This document shows positions 18,033-27,709 of a stretch of DNA of 64,000 bases, one piece after another. Positions within the stretch are counted from its first letter, which is position 1, and every line of letters starts with the position of its first letter. Source of the stretch: Mangrovibacterium marinum (GTDB lineage: Bacteria; Bacteroidota; Bacteroidia; Bacteroidales; Prolixibacteraceae); contig NZ_QAAD01000010.1 in NCBI RefSeq assembly GCF_003046625.1, positions 62,001 to 126,000 on the forward strand, written 5' to 3'. Below the pieces are notes generated by a model, which saw only the letters and a program-made list of their open reading frames with translations, was not told the origin of the DNA and did no database searches. Made by a program: the position numbers and the translations under genes.

Positions 18033-21000
18033 TTAGTTGTTTAGAATAGTTATAGCTTCGCGCATGGCATTTACAAAACGGGCATAAGTGGGGTCAGCAA
18101 GATTGTTGTTGCATTCCTTCAGTACGACTGTTTTGATTAATTCCGCCAAGTTGGGTTGGATTTCTTTTCGTTTGTCCTGATGCAGGTATTCACCGGAAAG
18201 TTGGCTCTTTACCTCGCAGCAGATTTTGTCGGCAATTTCCTCGTCCAGTGCAGCAGGTAACTGCGTAAGACGCTCGCCTAATACCACAGGAGGCAGGGGA
18301 GTGCCGAATTCATCTTGTTCCGAAATTAAGAAAGCTTTTTTCCCTGTACCGTCCATGCGATCGGCATGGTTGATATAGCCCAAAACATGAGCCAGTAGCA
18401 ATTGGGGGAGGATATTCTCTTCCATTTTTTTTCGTTGTTCCTCCAATTCAGCCCGAGAAGGCATCAGTATTCGCGGATATTGTGTACCGTCTCCTTCCAG
18501 GTGGAGTACCAACCTGGCTACATCCGGGTTATTTCCGCGCAAAAGCAGGTCGTATTTTTCCTTGAGTTTTTTCACGTTGTTAACCATGCGCAGGGAGAAG
18601 CAGGAGGTGAGGTTGATGACGGTGATCTCGTTCATACGCTGGCTTGCAGTATCTACATAAATGTGCTTACTACCATCGGAATTGTTCTTAAAAGCATCGA
18701 CGAGTTTTGCCACGAACTCCTTGTTTTCGGGCGACTGTGGAATACTGATTAGTGTGCTGTTCAGCATGGTGATCACGCCGGGGCGGGGGGCATCGTTGTT
18801 CTTGAGCTGACGGCTGATCTCTGTTTTGTCGAAGGACAGGAATACCCCGCTCGATTCCATGACATTGCGGGCAAATTCGTTGAGTTCCGTTTGCTTGTCG
18901 GATGTGCCGTACTGTTCTTTTAGCTTCTCAACGATGTTGATGCCAATTAACTTCTGTTTTTTATTGGTAATTAATTCGTTGTGTGCATGGACGGCGCTTT
19001 CGCGTGACTTTTGCGAGAAGATATCCATCAGCGCGTCTTCGGTGATGTGCTGGTTGATATTGGTAAAAGTCGGTTCAGAGCCAGCCAGCGCACCGATAGC
19101 GTTGCGGATAGTGGAACTTTGCTGTGACTGGATTTGCTGATCACGGGTCACCCGTCCGGTGAATGCCTGCACATCGCTGGCATCATAATACTTCACAACT
19201 GTTTTCTGGAATGATTCTTTTGAAAGGTGCTCTTCTTGGCAGCGAGAGTTAATTTCTTTCTCGGCATTGGTCAGGGCGCTGGTAATTACATCCGAAAACC
19301 GCTTGATCTCGGCATTGAGTAATTGCATTTCGTTGAGGATCTCGGCCAGTAGTTTCTTGGCAAAGTTGAGTCCTTCAAGCTCGGTCTTTTTGGTGTACAG
19401 CTGCTGGAGCAGGGTGGTCTGTGCCTGGAAAAGTTTTTTCTTCTTTCCCATGAGGTCTGTTAGCAGTCCGGATGATGACCAGGCTTGTTCGTTTTGGACT
19501 TTTGCACCATAAAATTTTTCGATTTCTTCATTTTTGGAGATGATCTTGGCGTCGAAACCTTTCAGGCGGTTTTCCGAATGGCTGATCAGCGTGTCCATCA
19601 GGCGTCCCAGCTCATAGACAGACTTCTGTCCGGTCTGCCATTGACTGAACAGATCGAGTTCAATGGTGTCGCAGATCTCGCGAGCTAGGTCGCGACGGGC
19701 TTTTTCTTTAATTTTGAAGAACTCGGGGACGCCGACCTTGCGGAAGTTTTTATCGAAACGTTCTTCGCAGAATTTGGCTAGCTCGTTGATGGCACGCGCT
19801 TCGTTTTTTGCCCAGGCTGCATTGGCCAGGTTCGGGATGGTGGCGTTCCATTCGTCGGGGAACGTTTTCCATTTCTGTTCCTTTTCGCTCTGAAGAATAG
19901 GCTCTGAAAGCATGATGTGGGCGTCAGAAAGCATCCATCGGTTCAGGGTAGCCCGGTCGTTGACAAAGCTGTTGTAGTCTTCGTTTTTTTGGACGTCTCG
20001 GTAGCCCAGATCATCCGACCAATTGTTGTATTTGAACTGCAAGAGAGCCTGTTTGGCAAAGCTGTAGGTGATATATTCGACGATTTCTTCTTCGGGGCTG
20101 ACAATGCGTTTCACACCGAAGGCATTGAAGCGTCGGGTACGTACGGGCCGCTGGGTGTTGGCGATTTCCAGTGTCTTGGCCGTTTCATCGTTTTCTTTTT
20201 CCCCGTCGGCGATATTCTCCAGGGTATAGGCATCTTCAAAGGCGCGGGTTGTCTCATCCACGCTCAGGCTCATATAGTGAAAGATGAGATCGGAAACGAT
20301 GTTGGGTAGATCTTTTTTGGTATCAACTGTGATTCCGTTTTCATTGGCATTGGTAAACAGAAAACAACTATTGAATACCTTATCTACCCCGTTAAGCGGC
20401 ACATGGGGGTATTCCCCGCTGACATCGTGCGGAATTAAACGTTTTACTTCCAGAGCATTCAGTTCCTGAAGGGCGGCATAGCCGTTGGCATGGTAAAATC
20501 CCTTGTCCCATCCCGGTAGCGGGGATGCTTCGGGCACCAGACAGTAAACCATAATCTTATAACTCAGTCCCGAGCCTATATCCGACTGGAAATGTTTACG
20601 CGTTTGAGCGATAATATCAACGACCGAACCACTTCCTGTTCCTCCTGCCAGTCCGGCGATAATGTGAAAGGTAACATCGGTTTTACGGCTTTTTTCGACA
20701 ACCGCTTTTACCTGGTTCTTCAGGATGCTTTCGTATTCGGAAGCGGCACACGAAAACAGGAACCGTCCCAAGCGCCGCCGTTGGGCAGCAGCTCCGTCGT
20801 CTCCCACCGAGCCAACCAGGTTATCCCATATTTTCCGGTCGCCGATCCAGCTACGTATGCCCGGATAGTTATCGACATTTTCCAGTTGACCGCCGAGTGA
20901 GGCTCCGCGGATAAACAGGAAACTATCTTTCCCCAACTGGGCACTTTCACCCATTATTTTCCACGTCGGATCGTTTGGCTTCATGTTTTCCATACTGGAA

Positions 21001-21140
21001 TCAACATAAACAAATCCGACGGGAACATTTCGTCTGTCTTCTTCTTTTACCTCCTGGAAAAGTCTTTTCCGGATGGCTTTTAGGATATTACCTCCTGTTC
21101 CGCCAATCCCGATGATCATGTGGTTTTTTTGCAGATCCAT
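18033..21140 (-). CDS. Large tubulin/FtsZ-like GTPase (Tubulin_2-type)
   Basis: 1035 residues, far longer than FtsZ (about 380) or TubZ (about 480). The N-terminal GTPase part carries the nucleotide loop GIGGTGGN (11-18) and the tubulin signature AGGTGSG (165-171) with flanking IIAGLAGGTGSGSVVDI, plus ANGYAALQEL (218-227) at the position of the T5/T6 region. A catalytic T7 loop of the NxDxxD kind was not found. After about 440 the chain becomes helical, with heptad-like stretches between about 490 and 650 (FYGAKVQNEQAWSSSG and KKTELEGLNFAKKLLAEIL), and the last 300 residues form a further domain of unknown fold. The protein is predicted cytoplasmic and may form GTP-dependent filaments. It lies between two membrane-protein genes upstream (10 bp) and the zinc-ribbon gene downstream (4 bp). 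Confidence 0.88.
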   Translation of the reverse strand: MDLQKNHMIIGIGGTGGNILKAIRKRLFQEVKEEDRRNVPVGFVYVDSSMENMKPNDPTWKIMGESAQLGKDSFLFIRGASLGGQLENVDNYPGIRSWIGDRKIWDNLVGSVGDDGAAAQRRRLGRFLFSCAASEYESILKNQVKAVVEKSRKTDVTFHIIAGLAGGTGSGSVVDIIAQTRKHFQSDIGSGLSYKIMVYCLVPEASPLPGWDKGFYHANGYAALQELNALEVKRLIPHDVSGEYPHVPLNGVDKVFNSCFLFTNANENGITVDTKKDLPNIVSDLIFHYMSLSVDETTRAFEDAYTLENIADGEKENDETAKTLEIANTQRPVRTRRFNAFGVKRIVSPEEEIVEYITYSFAKQALLQFKYNNWSDDLGYRDVQKNEDYNSFVNDRATLNRWMLSDAHIMLSEPILQSEKEQKWKTFPDEWNATIPNLANAAWAKNEARAINELAKFCEERFDKNFRKVGVPEFFKIKEKARRDLAREICDTIELDLFSQWQTGQKSVYELGRLMDTLISHSENRLKGFDAKIISKNEEIEKFYGAKVQNEQAWSSSGLLTDLMGKKKKLFQAQTTLLQQLYTKKTELEGLNFAKKLLAEILNEMQLLNAEIKRFSDVITSALTNAEKEINSRCQEEHLSKESFQKTVVKYYDASDVQAFTGRVTRDQQIQSQQSSTIRNAIGALAGSEPTFTNINQHITEDALMDIFSQKSRESAVHAHNELITNKKQKLIGINIVEKLKEQYGTSDKQTELNEFARNVMESSGVFLSFDKTEISRQLKNNDAPRPGVITMLNSTLISIPQSPENKEFVAKLVDAFKNNSDGSKHIYVDTASQRMNEITVINLTSCFSLRMVNNVKKLKEKYDLLLRGNNPDVARLVLHLEGDGTQYPRILMPSRAELEEQRKKMEENILPQLLLAHVLGYINHADRMDGTGKKAFLISEQDEFGTPLPPVVLGERLTQLPAALDEEIADKICCEVKSQLSGEYLHQDKRKEIQPNLAELIKTVVLKECNNNLADPTYARFVNAMREAITILNN

Positions 21141-21150
21141 AGTTGTAGAT

Positions 21151-21915
21151 TTATTTGTTAGCTATTTTTAAGTTCTTATAGGCACAGTATCCAATTATCC
21201 CTAAAGGGATTAGTTGTATCAATAGAAAAAGTATAATAAGCATTGTACGTCCCAGGAATACCACCCGGGGTGTTTTCTTCAGCAGTTCATCCCTAATCTG
21301 GACGGAAGCCAGTTCTACAGCTCGCGGTATCGGATAAAACTCGCCTTTGCTGCGGAAATAGTTGTCCATATCATTTTTGATTATCTCCTTTGAAATTCGG
21401 GATTCGGAGGGCAGGATCATGTCCAGAAAAGAATGTTTTTTAGAAAAATCGAGGCAGGCTTTTTCTGCATACAGATTGGCCGTCAGTATCATACTGGACT
21501 CTTTCGAACAAGGAAGATAGGCATCAGCTTGATCGGGAGACGGAACTTCGCTGAAATCTTCCCATCCCGTATTTTTTAAGGCATCATAGGCGTCCTTAAA
21601 GGTCTGATCCTGCCACTGCCCATTTTCCCGGAGCGCGGAACTCCATTTTTCAACCGTGGCTTCAGCAACCGGTCTGAGATTGCGGATTCCTACAAAGGCC
21701 AACACGAAAAAGAAGGTTAGTAAAGCCGAAAGTGCGCAGAGCAGATGATGTTTCGTACTGACTTGAAAAGATTTGTTCCATAGTTTGGTATACCAGGAAC
21801 AAATAAACCAGCATAGCACCGCAAGCAGCAAAGCTCCCAAAATAACTTTAAGAAGATGGAGCCGGTTCAGTAATTGTAAACCGTCTATAATGATATTCGT
21901 CAGATCAGTGAGCAT
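21151..21915 (-). CDS. Three-helix membrane protein B (tubulin operon gene 2)
   Basis: 254 residues. Membrane helices at about 22-42, 58-78 and 220-243 enclose a soluble domain of about 140 residues between helices 2 and 3. The basic loop between helices 1 and 2 (WYTKLWNKSFQVSTKHH) should be cytoplasmic, which puts the soluble domain outside the inner membrane. The HHLLC at the start of helix 2 matches HHVLC at the same place in the protein encoded just upstream, and both share topology and size, so the two are probably paralogues. It starts 3 bp after that gene and ends 10 bp before the tubulin-like gene. No known family recognised. Confidence 0.78.
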   Translation of the reverse strand: MLTDLTNIIIDGLQLLNRLHLLKVILGALLLAVLCWFICSWYTKLWNKSFQVSTKHHLLCALSALLTFFFVLAFVGIRNLRPVAEATVEKWSSALRENGQWQDQTFKDAYDALKNTGWEDFSEVPSPDQADAYLPCSKESSMILTANLYAEKACLDFSKKHSFLDMILPSESRISKEIIKNDMDNYFRSKGEFYPIPRAVELASVQIRDELLKKTPRVVFLGRTMLIILFLLIQLIPLGIIGYCAYKNLKIANK

Positions 21916-21918
21916 AAG

Positions 21919-22605
21919 CTAATAGTCAAAAGATGAGTTATAAGAATCATCAAAAAAGGGAGCGGAGGAGCGATTCGCCCAGACTACTAAAACAACGGCT
22001 TGTACGAGCTGGACCACTGTCAATAAAATGATCAGTTTCAGACGTGTTCGAGCTAAGGGCTTGCGCAAACCGGCAATATACTGATCTGAGAAAGCCTCGA
22101 TCAGGCCTTGTGCATTATCTCTCTCGGCATCGGCAAGTAAACGGGCGAGTCGACTTTTGAATTTCTTATTCTGTTCTAAATTGTCGAAATCCACAACTTT
22201 ACTTATCCGGGGATATTTTTGTTTGATTGACAAATTGATATTGGAAATTAACGCTTCCGCCTGCTCTTGTGTATTTGATTCCTCGGTTTGGGGTGTTTGG
22301 GCGGCGATCGATCTGATTTGCTCCTGCAAGTAAGGGTTGTTGGCCAGTTCCGTTCTTACAGTTCTTGTAGTCTTGTCGATATAATGCAGCCCGGTGCCTG
22401 TTACAGCAATAAACTGATAAACGATGAACGTAAAAACAGCAATAAAAAAGCAGAGTACATGATGTCCTACTTTTAGCTGATCTGATTGATTGGCTGCTTT
22501 TGTTAGGAATACCGCAAGCAGCCAGCCGCCACCAGCCAACAAAAATCCCACCAACACTGACAGGATTATCTTCCCGAGGATTGTACAAAAAGCCATAATT
22601 ACCAT
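21919..22605 (-). CDS. Three-helix membrane protein A (tubulin operon gene 1)
   Basis: 228 residues; start at 22605, with an alternative in-frame ATG at 22596. Helices at about 10-33, 48-70 and 190-212; the soluble segment of about 120 residues between helices 2 and 3 is predicted extracytoplasmic and partly helical (NANLSIKQKYPRISKVV-like region, charged 140-180). It shares the HHxLC motif, topology and size with the next gene product. It is the first gene of the operon. No family recognised; the pairing with a tubulin-like GTPase suggests a heteromeric membrane anchor. Confidence 0.75.
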   Translation of the reverse strand: MVIMAFCTILGKIILSVLVGFLLAGGGWLLAVFLTKAANQSDQLKVGHHVLCFFIAVFTFIVYQFIAVTGTGLHYIDKTTRTVRTELANNPYLQEQIRSIAAQTPQTEESNTQEQAEALISNINLSIKQKYPRISKVVDFDNLEQNKKFKSRLARLLADAERDNAQGLIEAFSDQYIAGLRKPLARTRLKLIILLTVVQLVQAVVLVVWANRSSAPFFDDSYNSSFDY

Positions 22606-23575
22606 ATTAAAATTTAATACGATGCTGCAGGTGGCTCGCCGTTTGCTTGTAAATCATAACTCCATGTCAGTATATTCACAGAGGTTGTCAAGAGGATTTA
22701 CTGGGTGCAATTTGTTTCGGTCAAGAGTTATGTTTTAACTGCAAAAAATGATCATCGTATCGTTTTCTATTTAAATTAGATATTGGGCGTTGTTTTATGG
22801 TTTCAAAAAAGCAGAGATAAAATTGCGCATCGTTGTGCGGGAATGATTATCTCATTTATTTTCTTGTTTACAAGGATATATAAATTTATAAGGATAAACA
22901 AATGATCGTTATTTAATTTTTTGAGAATTATTTATTTTGTATTGTGTCGGACATGAAAGTGGTGTCCGTTTTACAAAAAAAGCCGGAGGTGTTGGTATCT
23001 TATGTGCTGGAGCGTTCATCGGGTTGGCGTGTTGTGTCGAGTTGTGGGCTCCAGTGTAAAATGCAACTGCTGTGCTACGAGGTGGGGCGTGGTTTTGCTG
23101 CCTTTGGCCAATACAATTGCGAATGTCGGTTGACGGTAGTTTATGTTTAGGGGGGATTAGCAAATTTTTTGTATGGTATGCCGATTCGTTTGGCATTTGG
23201 GGGCGTAATCAGAGGGGGGAGAAATTATTCGTTCGTGCCTCGGGATAACGCTTAAATTTGAAACGGGGCAAGGCTACCAGTTAACGCGACGAAACAAATT
23301 TTCGTGTATAATTCCGAATCCAGATGCGTGTTTGAACTGGCAGCACGAACGGATACCGGTATTCGAGCTTAAAGTAAAGCGTGTTTTTAAGTAAGCTCAC
23401 CGCACGACAGATATCGTCTGTGTTCAGAAGGTTGGGCGGTTGTTGGAGGTCGGTTATTCCGAAAGGCAGGGTATTTATTTGAATCCGCTATGCTGATAAT
23501 ATCTGGGTTTTCGCAAGCGCACGAATCGATAATTACGTTCTCGGACGACTCTGGCTGGGTGTTTAACAGGTCTTT
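22606..23575. other. 970-bp gene-less region upstream of the tubulin operon
   Basis: It must hold the promoter of the minus-strand tubulin operon, but no TTTG...TAnnTTTG match was found on that strand. Between about 22940 and 23220 the plus strand is strikingly rich in G and T. A 6-bp hairpin CGGACA/TGTCCG (22948-22968) lies at its start. Short open frames here have no recognisable product and poor codon pattern. No tRNA or other RNA gene was recognised. Confidence 0.5.
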
Positions 23576-24199
23576 TTATAGTTGCCAGTCGCTAAGGCTT
23601 TTGCCTTGTTCAGTCACTTGCAGTTCTTCCAAATGCCGGGCAAAGTTGCGGGCAATTACCTTTACGGTTCCATCTTCGTGTAATTCGAAGCGGCTGATGC
23701 TGGTGTTTTTCGGCGCGTCCCACTGATAGTACGAGTCGTGGTCGAAACCATGCAGCACGGTCCAGAATGCACGGATCAGACCGCCATGGCTCATGGCAAA
23801 CACTTGTTGTCCTTCATTTTGTTCTTTAATGCGTTTGATGAATGCTTCGGCACGGGAAATTAAATCCCCGGCAGTTTCGGCCCCCTCCGGCAAATCCATT
23901 TCTTTCCAGTTTTTAGGGAAGGGATTTCCTTGCCAGGCTGCCAAATAGCGTTCGCGTAACAGCGGTTCGGGAATGATTTCTTTTTCGGGGTGAAAGCTGG
24001 TGACCTCGGCTGTAGTTTTCATCGTGCGCAGCAAATCGCTGGAGTAATAGGCGTCAAAATTTTCATTTTTCAGAAATTCACCCAACATTTTGGCTTGTGC
24101 TATTCCGTCTTCGTTGAGGGTTCCCGGTGTTTGTCCCTGGCAAATTCCCTGCTTATTCTCAACCGTCTCTCCGTGTCTGACTAACCAAAAATCAATCAT
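23576..24199 (-). CDS. Histidine phosphatase family protein (phosphoglycerate mutase-like)
   Basis: 207 residues. The phosphohistidine motif LVRHGET (H9, R8) opens the chain; R58 (SSDLLR), E83 (LRERYLAAW) and H138 (MSHGGLIR) complete the catalytic pocket of the branch-1 histidine phosphatases. These cytoplasmic enzymes remove phosphate from small metabolites (for example sugar phosphates, alpha-ribazole phosphate) or act as broad phosphatases; the substrate is not readable. It reads away from the tricorn protease gene, and no operon partner is present. Confidence 0.93.
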   Translation of the reverse strand: MIDFWLVRHGETVENKQGICQGQTPGTLNEDGIAQAKMLGEFLKNENFDAYYSSDLLRTMKTTAEVTSFHPEKEIIPEPLLRERYLAAWQGNPFPKNWKEMDLPEGAETAGDLISRAEAFIKRIKEQNEGQQVFAMSHGGLIRAFWTVLHGFDHDSYYQWDAPKNTSISRFELHEDGTVKVIARNFARHLEELQVTEQGKSLSDWQL

Positions 24200-24420
24200 T
24201 GTATAGCTCTTGTTTTCGTGTTATTTTTTGCATTCGTTTTCTGATGCAAAGGTGCAAAAACTATCGCAACAAATGGCCTTTGCTCTTTGTTCTTAGGTAT
24301 TCTTTGCATTCATTTAATGTGTTTTGAAGGTGTTTAACTGTAATTTTTAGTTGATTTACGCTACTTATGGTCGAAGTCTCTTTCGTAATTGATTTTCTAT
24401 TAATCGCAAAATACATTCCT

Positions 24421-27400
24421 ATGATTAAACCATGTTTTGGATTTTTAATGGCTTTGCTGATTGCTTGCAACATTGCACAGGCTGGCAGTCAGGAAGCACG
24501 ACTGATGCGTTTCCCCGCCATTCAGGGAAATCAGATCGTCTTTTCGTATGCCGGTGATTTGTATTCGGTTCCCGCCGATGGGGGAACAGCCCGGAAGTTA
24601 ACTTCGGATATTGGCTACGAGATGTTTTCAAAAATATCGCCCGATGGCCGTACCATCGCCTTTACCGGGCAGTACGACGGCAATACCGAAGTGTTTACCA
24701 TGCCGTCAGAAGGTGGCTCGCCAAAGCGCCTGACCTACACGGCAACCCTGAACCGCGATTTGGTTTCGGACCGTATGGGACCCAACAACATTGTGATGGG
24801 CTGGTCGCCCGATGGTCAGGAAATCATTTATCGCTCGCGCAAGCAGAGCTTCAACTCGTTTAAAGGGCAGTTGTTTCAAGTTTCAACCGAGGGCGGACTT
24901 TCCGAGGAACTGCCCCTGGCCGAAGGAGGCTTTTGCAGCTATTCGCCCGATGGAACTAAGCTGGCCTTTAACCGGGTGTTTCGCGAGTTCCGCACCTGGA
25001 AATACTACAACGGCGGCATGGCCGACGATGTGTGGATTTTCGATTTCAACACAAAAGAAGTAAAGAATATTACCAACAACGATGCCCAGGATATTTTCCC
25101 GATGTGGGCCGGCGACGAGATTTTCTTTTGCTCGGATCGCGATCGGACGATGAACATTTTTGTGTACAACACTAAGACCGGAGCAACAGCGAAAGTAACC
25201 AATTTCGATACCTACGATGTGAAGTTTCCCTCGATTGGCGGCGACCAAATTGTGTTCGAAAATGGGGGCTACCTCTACAAAATGAACGTGAAAGACAAGA
25301 CGCCGGTGAAAGTTCCGGTGTATATCGACAACGACTTCATTTATGCCCGCAATGAATGGAAAGACGCCTCGAAGCAAATTTTCGACGCCGATGCGTCGCC
25401 CGATGCTGAGCGGATGCTTTTTAGTGCCCGTGGCGATGTTTTTAGTGTGCCCGCAGAAAAGGGGATCACGCTCAACCTGACCCAAACACCGGGCGTGCAC
25501 GAGCGCAACGCCGTATGGTCGCCCAACGGAAAGTATGTGGCTTACCTGTCGGACGAAAGCGGCGAGTTCGAGATTTACATGAAGGAAGCGAAAATCGGCG
25601 CAAAAGCAATTCAGCTGACAACGGGTGCCGATACCTACAAGTTCAGCATCGACTGGTCGCCCGACAGCAAAAAAATTCTATGGGCCGACCGGAAACTGCG
25701 CTTGCGCTATGTGGATGTTGAAACGAAAAAAGTGACCGATGTGATCGAGTCGGAGTGGGGACAGGTCCATGCTTACAACTGGTCGCCCGACAGCAAGTGG
25801 ATTGTCTTCAGCAACCCGACCGATAACCAGTTCTCGAAGATCTCGGTGTACGGGCTCGAGTCGAAAGCAATTAACGATGTGACCGACAACTGGTACGACA
25901 GCGGTTCGCCGCGCTTCTCGGCCGACGGTAAATATATTGTCTTTGTGTCGGAGCGCGACTTCAACCCAACCTACAGTTCAACCGAGTGGAACCATGCCTA
26001 TTCCAACATGGCCCGCGTGTACCTCGCTATTTTGTCGAAGGATACGCCTTCGCCTTTCGCCCTGGAGAACGACACCGTGAAAGTTGAAGAGGAGAAGACG
26101 GAGGCGAAAAAGGACGAAAGCAAAGACGAAAAGGCGGAAGATAAAACGGTGAAAATTGATTTCGACGGTATCCGGAATCGCATCCAGTCGTTGCCGATTA
26201 AAGCGTCGAATTATTACAATGTCAACCTGGTTGGCGACAAAGTTTATTATTCGCAATACGAACACGGCGTGACCACGAAAATGTACGATCTGAAAGCGAA
26301 GAAGGAAACTGATTTGGGCAAATTTACCTACGGCATCACCTCGAATGGCAAGAAGATGATTGTTCGCGAGAAAGGGAAATATGCGATTATCTCGTTGCCG
26401 GCGGGACCTGTTAAAATTGATCAAACAGTGGATACCTCGAACATGGATGTTTGGGTGGATTACCCCAAAGAATGGAAGCAGATTTACGACGAAAGCTGGC
26501 GCCAAATGCGCGACTTCTTTTACGTATCGAATATGCACGGACTGGACTGGAAAGCCATGCACGACAAATATGCCGCCTTGGTTCCTTATGTGCGCCATCG
26601 GGATGACCTGACTTACCTGATTGGTGAATTGATTGGTGAGCTGAACGTAGGTCATGCTTATGTGCTGAGTGGTGAACGTCCCGAGCCAAAACGCATCAAA
26701 ACCGGTTTGCTGGGCGCTAAAATCAGTGCCGATAAGTCGGGCTATTTCAAAATTGACGAGATCCTGAAAGGGGCCAACTGGGATGAAAAACTGCGCTCGC
26801 CACTGACCGAAGTTGGGATCGACGCGACAGCGGGCGACTACATTGTGGCTGTAAACGGAATCAGCACCACAACGACCAACGATTTGTACGCGATGTTGGT
26901 TGGCCTGGCCGATAAAGAAGTGGAGCTGAGCCTGAACAGCAAAGCAAGTGCTGAAGGTGCCCGGCAGGTGCTGGTGAAACCAATTGCCGACGAGGCAGAC
27001 TTGTACTACTACAACTGGATTCAAACCAACATTGAAAAAGTGAACAAAGCGACCAACGGCGAGGTGGGCTACATTCACATTCCCGATATGGGGCCCGATG
27101 GACTGAATATGTTTGCCCGCTTGTTCTACCCGCAGCTGAATAAAAAAGCGTTGATCATCGACGATCGCGGAAACGGTGGGGGTAATGTGTCGCCCATGAT
27201 TTTGGAGCGCTTGCAACGCGAAGTACAGCGCCAGAACACCCGCCGCAACTACAAGCATGCCACTCCGGTGCCCAACAAGATGATGGTCGGCCCCAAGGTG
27301 TTGCTCATCGACAAATACTCGGCCTCGGATGGCGACCTGTTTCCTTACGGCTTCAAACACTACAAGCTGGGAACCGTGATCGGAACCCGTAGCTGGGGCG

Positions 27401-27669
27401 GAGTTGTGGGCATCAGCGGTTCGCTGCCGTTTATGGATGGTGCCGACTTGCGCAAGCCCGAGTTTGCCTCGTTCTCCTCGGAACAGTCCGAGTGGATTAT
27501 TGAAGGCCATGGTGTTGAGCCCGACCTGGTGTTGGATAACGATCCCTACGAGGAATATATGGGCAACGATGCCCAGCTGAACAAGGCCATTGAGCTGATT
27601 AAAGAAAAAGTGAAAACGGAGTACAAGCCGCTACCGGCCATTCCGCCAGCACCGGATAAAACGAAATAA
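24421..27669 (+). CDS. Tricorn protease homologue, S41 family, exported
   Basis: 1082 residues from the ATG at 24421, which begins a signal peptide (FLMALLIACNIAQAGS); an in-frame ATG at 24367 adds an unlikely leader. The first half is a WD/PD40-type beta-propeller with repeated WSPDGQ/SPDGRT/WSPDSKK motifs. A Lys/Glu-rich linker (about 551-580) separates it from a second propeller part, a helical bundle, a PDZ domain (about 775-860) and the S41 core. The catalytic His is H745 (NVGHAYV) and the nucleophile lies in YSASDGD (966-972), most likely S969. Tricorn trims peptides delivered by other proteases; Bacteroidota versions are periplasmic. It is monocistronic, followed by a clear terminator. 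Confidence 0.94.
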   Translation: MIKPCFGFLMALLIACNIAQAGSQEARLMRFPAIQGNQIVFSYAGDLYSVPADGGTARKLTSDIGYEMFSKISPDGRTIAFTGQYDGNTEVFTMPSEGGSPKRLTYTATLNRDLVSDRMGPNNIVMGWSPDGQEIIYRSRKQSFNSFKGQLFQVSTEGGLSEELPLAEGGFCSYSPDGTKLAFNRVFREFRTWKYYNGGMADDVWIFDFNTKEVKNITNNDAQDIFPMWAGDEIFFCSDRDRTMNIFVYNTKTGATAKVTNFDTYDVKFPSIGGDQIVFENGGYLYKMNVKDKTPVKVPVYIDNDFIYARNEWKDASKQIFDADASPDAERMLFSARGDVFSVPAEKGITLNLTQTPGVHERNAVWSPNGKYVAYLSDESGEFEIYMKEAKIGAKAIQLTTGADTYKFSIDWSPDSKKILWADRKLRLRYVDVETKKVTDVIESEWGQVHAYNWSPDSKWIVFSNPTDNQFSKISVYGLESKAINDVTDNWYDSGSPRFSADGKYIVFVSERDFNPTYSSTEWNHAYSNMARVYLAILSKDTPSPFALENDTVKVEEEKTEAKKDESKDEKAEDKTVKIDFDGIRNRIQSLPIKASNYYNVNLVGDKVYYSQYEHGVTTKMYDLKAKKETDLGKFTYGITSNGKKMIVREKGKYAIISLPAGPVKIDQTVDTSNMDVWVDYPKEWKQIYDESWRQMRDFFYVSNMHGLDWKAMHDKYAALVPYVRHRDDLTYLIGELIGELNVGHAYVLSGERPEPKRIKTGLLGAKISADKSGYFKIDEILKGANWDEKLRSPLTEVGIDATAGDYIVAVNGISTTTTNDLYAMLVGLADKEVELSLNSKASAEGARQVLVKPIADEADLYYYNWIQTNIEKVNKATNGEVGYIHIPDMGPDGLNMFARLFYPQLNKKALIIDDRGNGGGNVSPMILERLQREVQRQNTRRNYKHATPVPNKMMVGPKVLLIDKYSASDGDLFPYGFKHYKLGTVIGTRSWGGVVGISGSLPFMDGADLRKPEFASFSSEQSEWIIEGHGVEPDLVLDNDPYEEYMGNDAQLNKAIELIKEKVKTEYKPLPAIPPAPDKTK

Positions 27670-27680
27670 TTCGAATAGCG

Positions 27681-27709
27681 AGAGGGTTTGACTTCAGGTC
27701 GAGCCCTCT
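27681..27709 (+). terminator. Intrinsic terminator after the tricorn protease gene
   Basis: AGAGGGTTTGAC pairs with GGTCGAGCCCTCT around a short loop (about 12 bp including two G-U pairs), followed by seven T. It is 12 bp after the stop codon. Confidence 0.92.

Noticed and set aside
22944-23150. 68-codon plus-strand open frame in the G/T-rich region
   Set aside because: Skewed composition explains the open frame; the product has no recognisable pattern.
25978-27510. 510-codon minus-strand open frame opposite the tricorn protease gene
   Set aside because: It mirrors the coding strand's codon pattern, its product is low in recognisable motifs, and the plus-strand protease is unmistakable.
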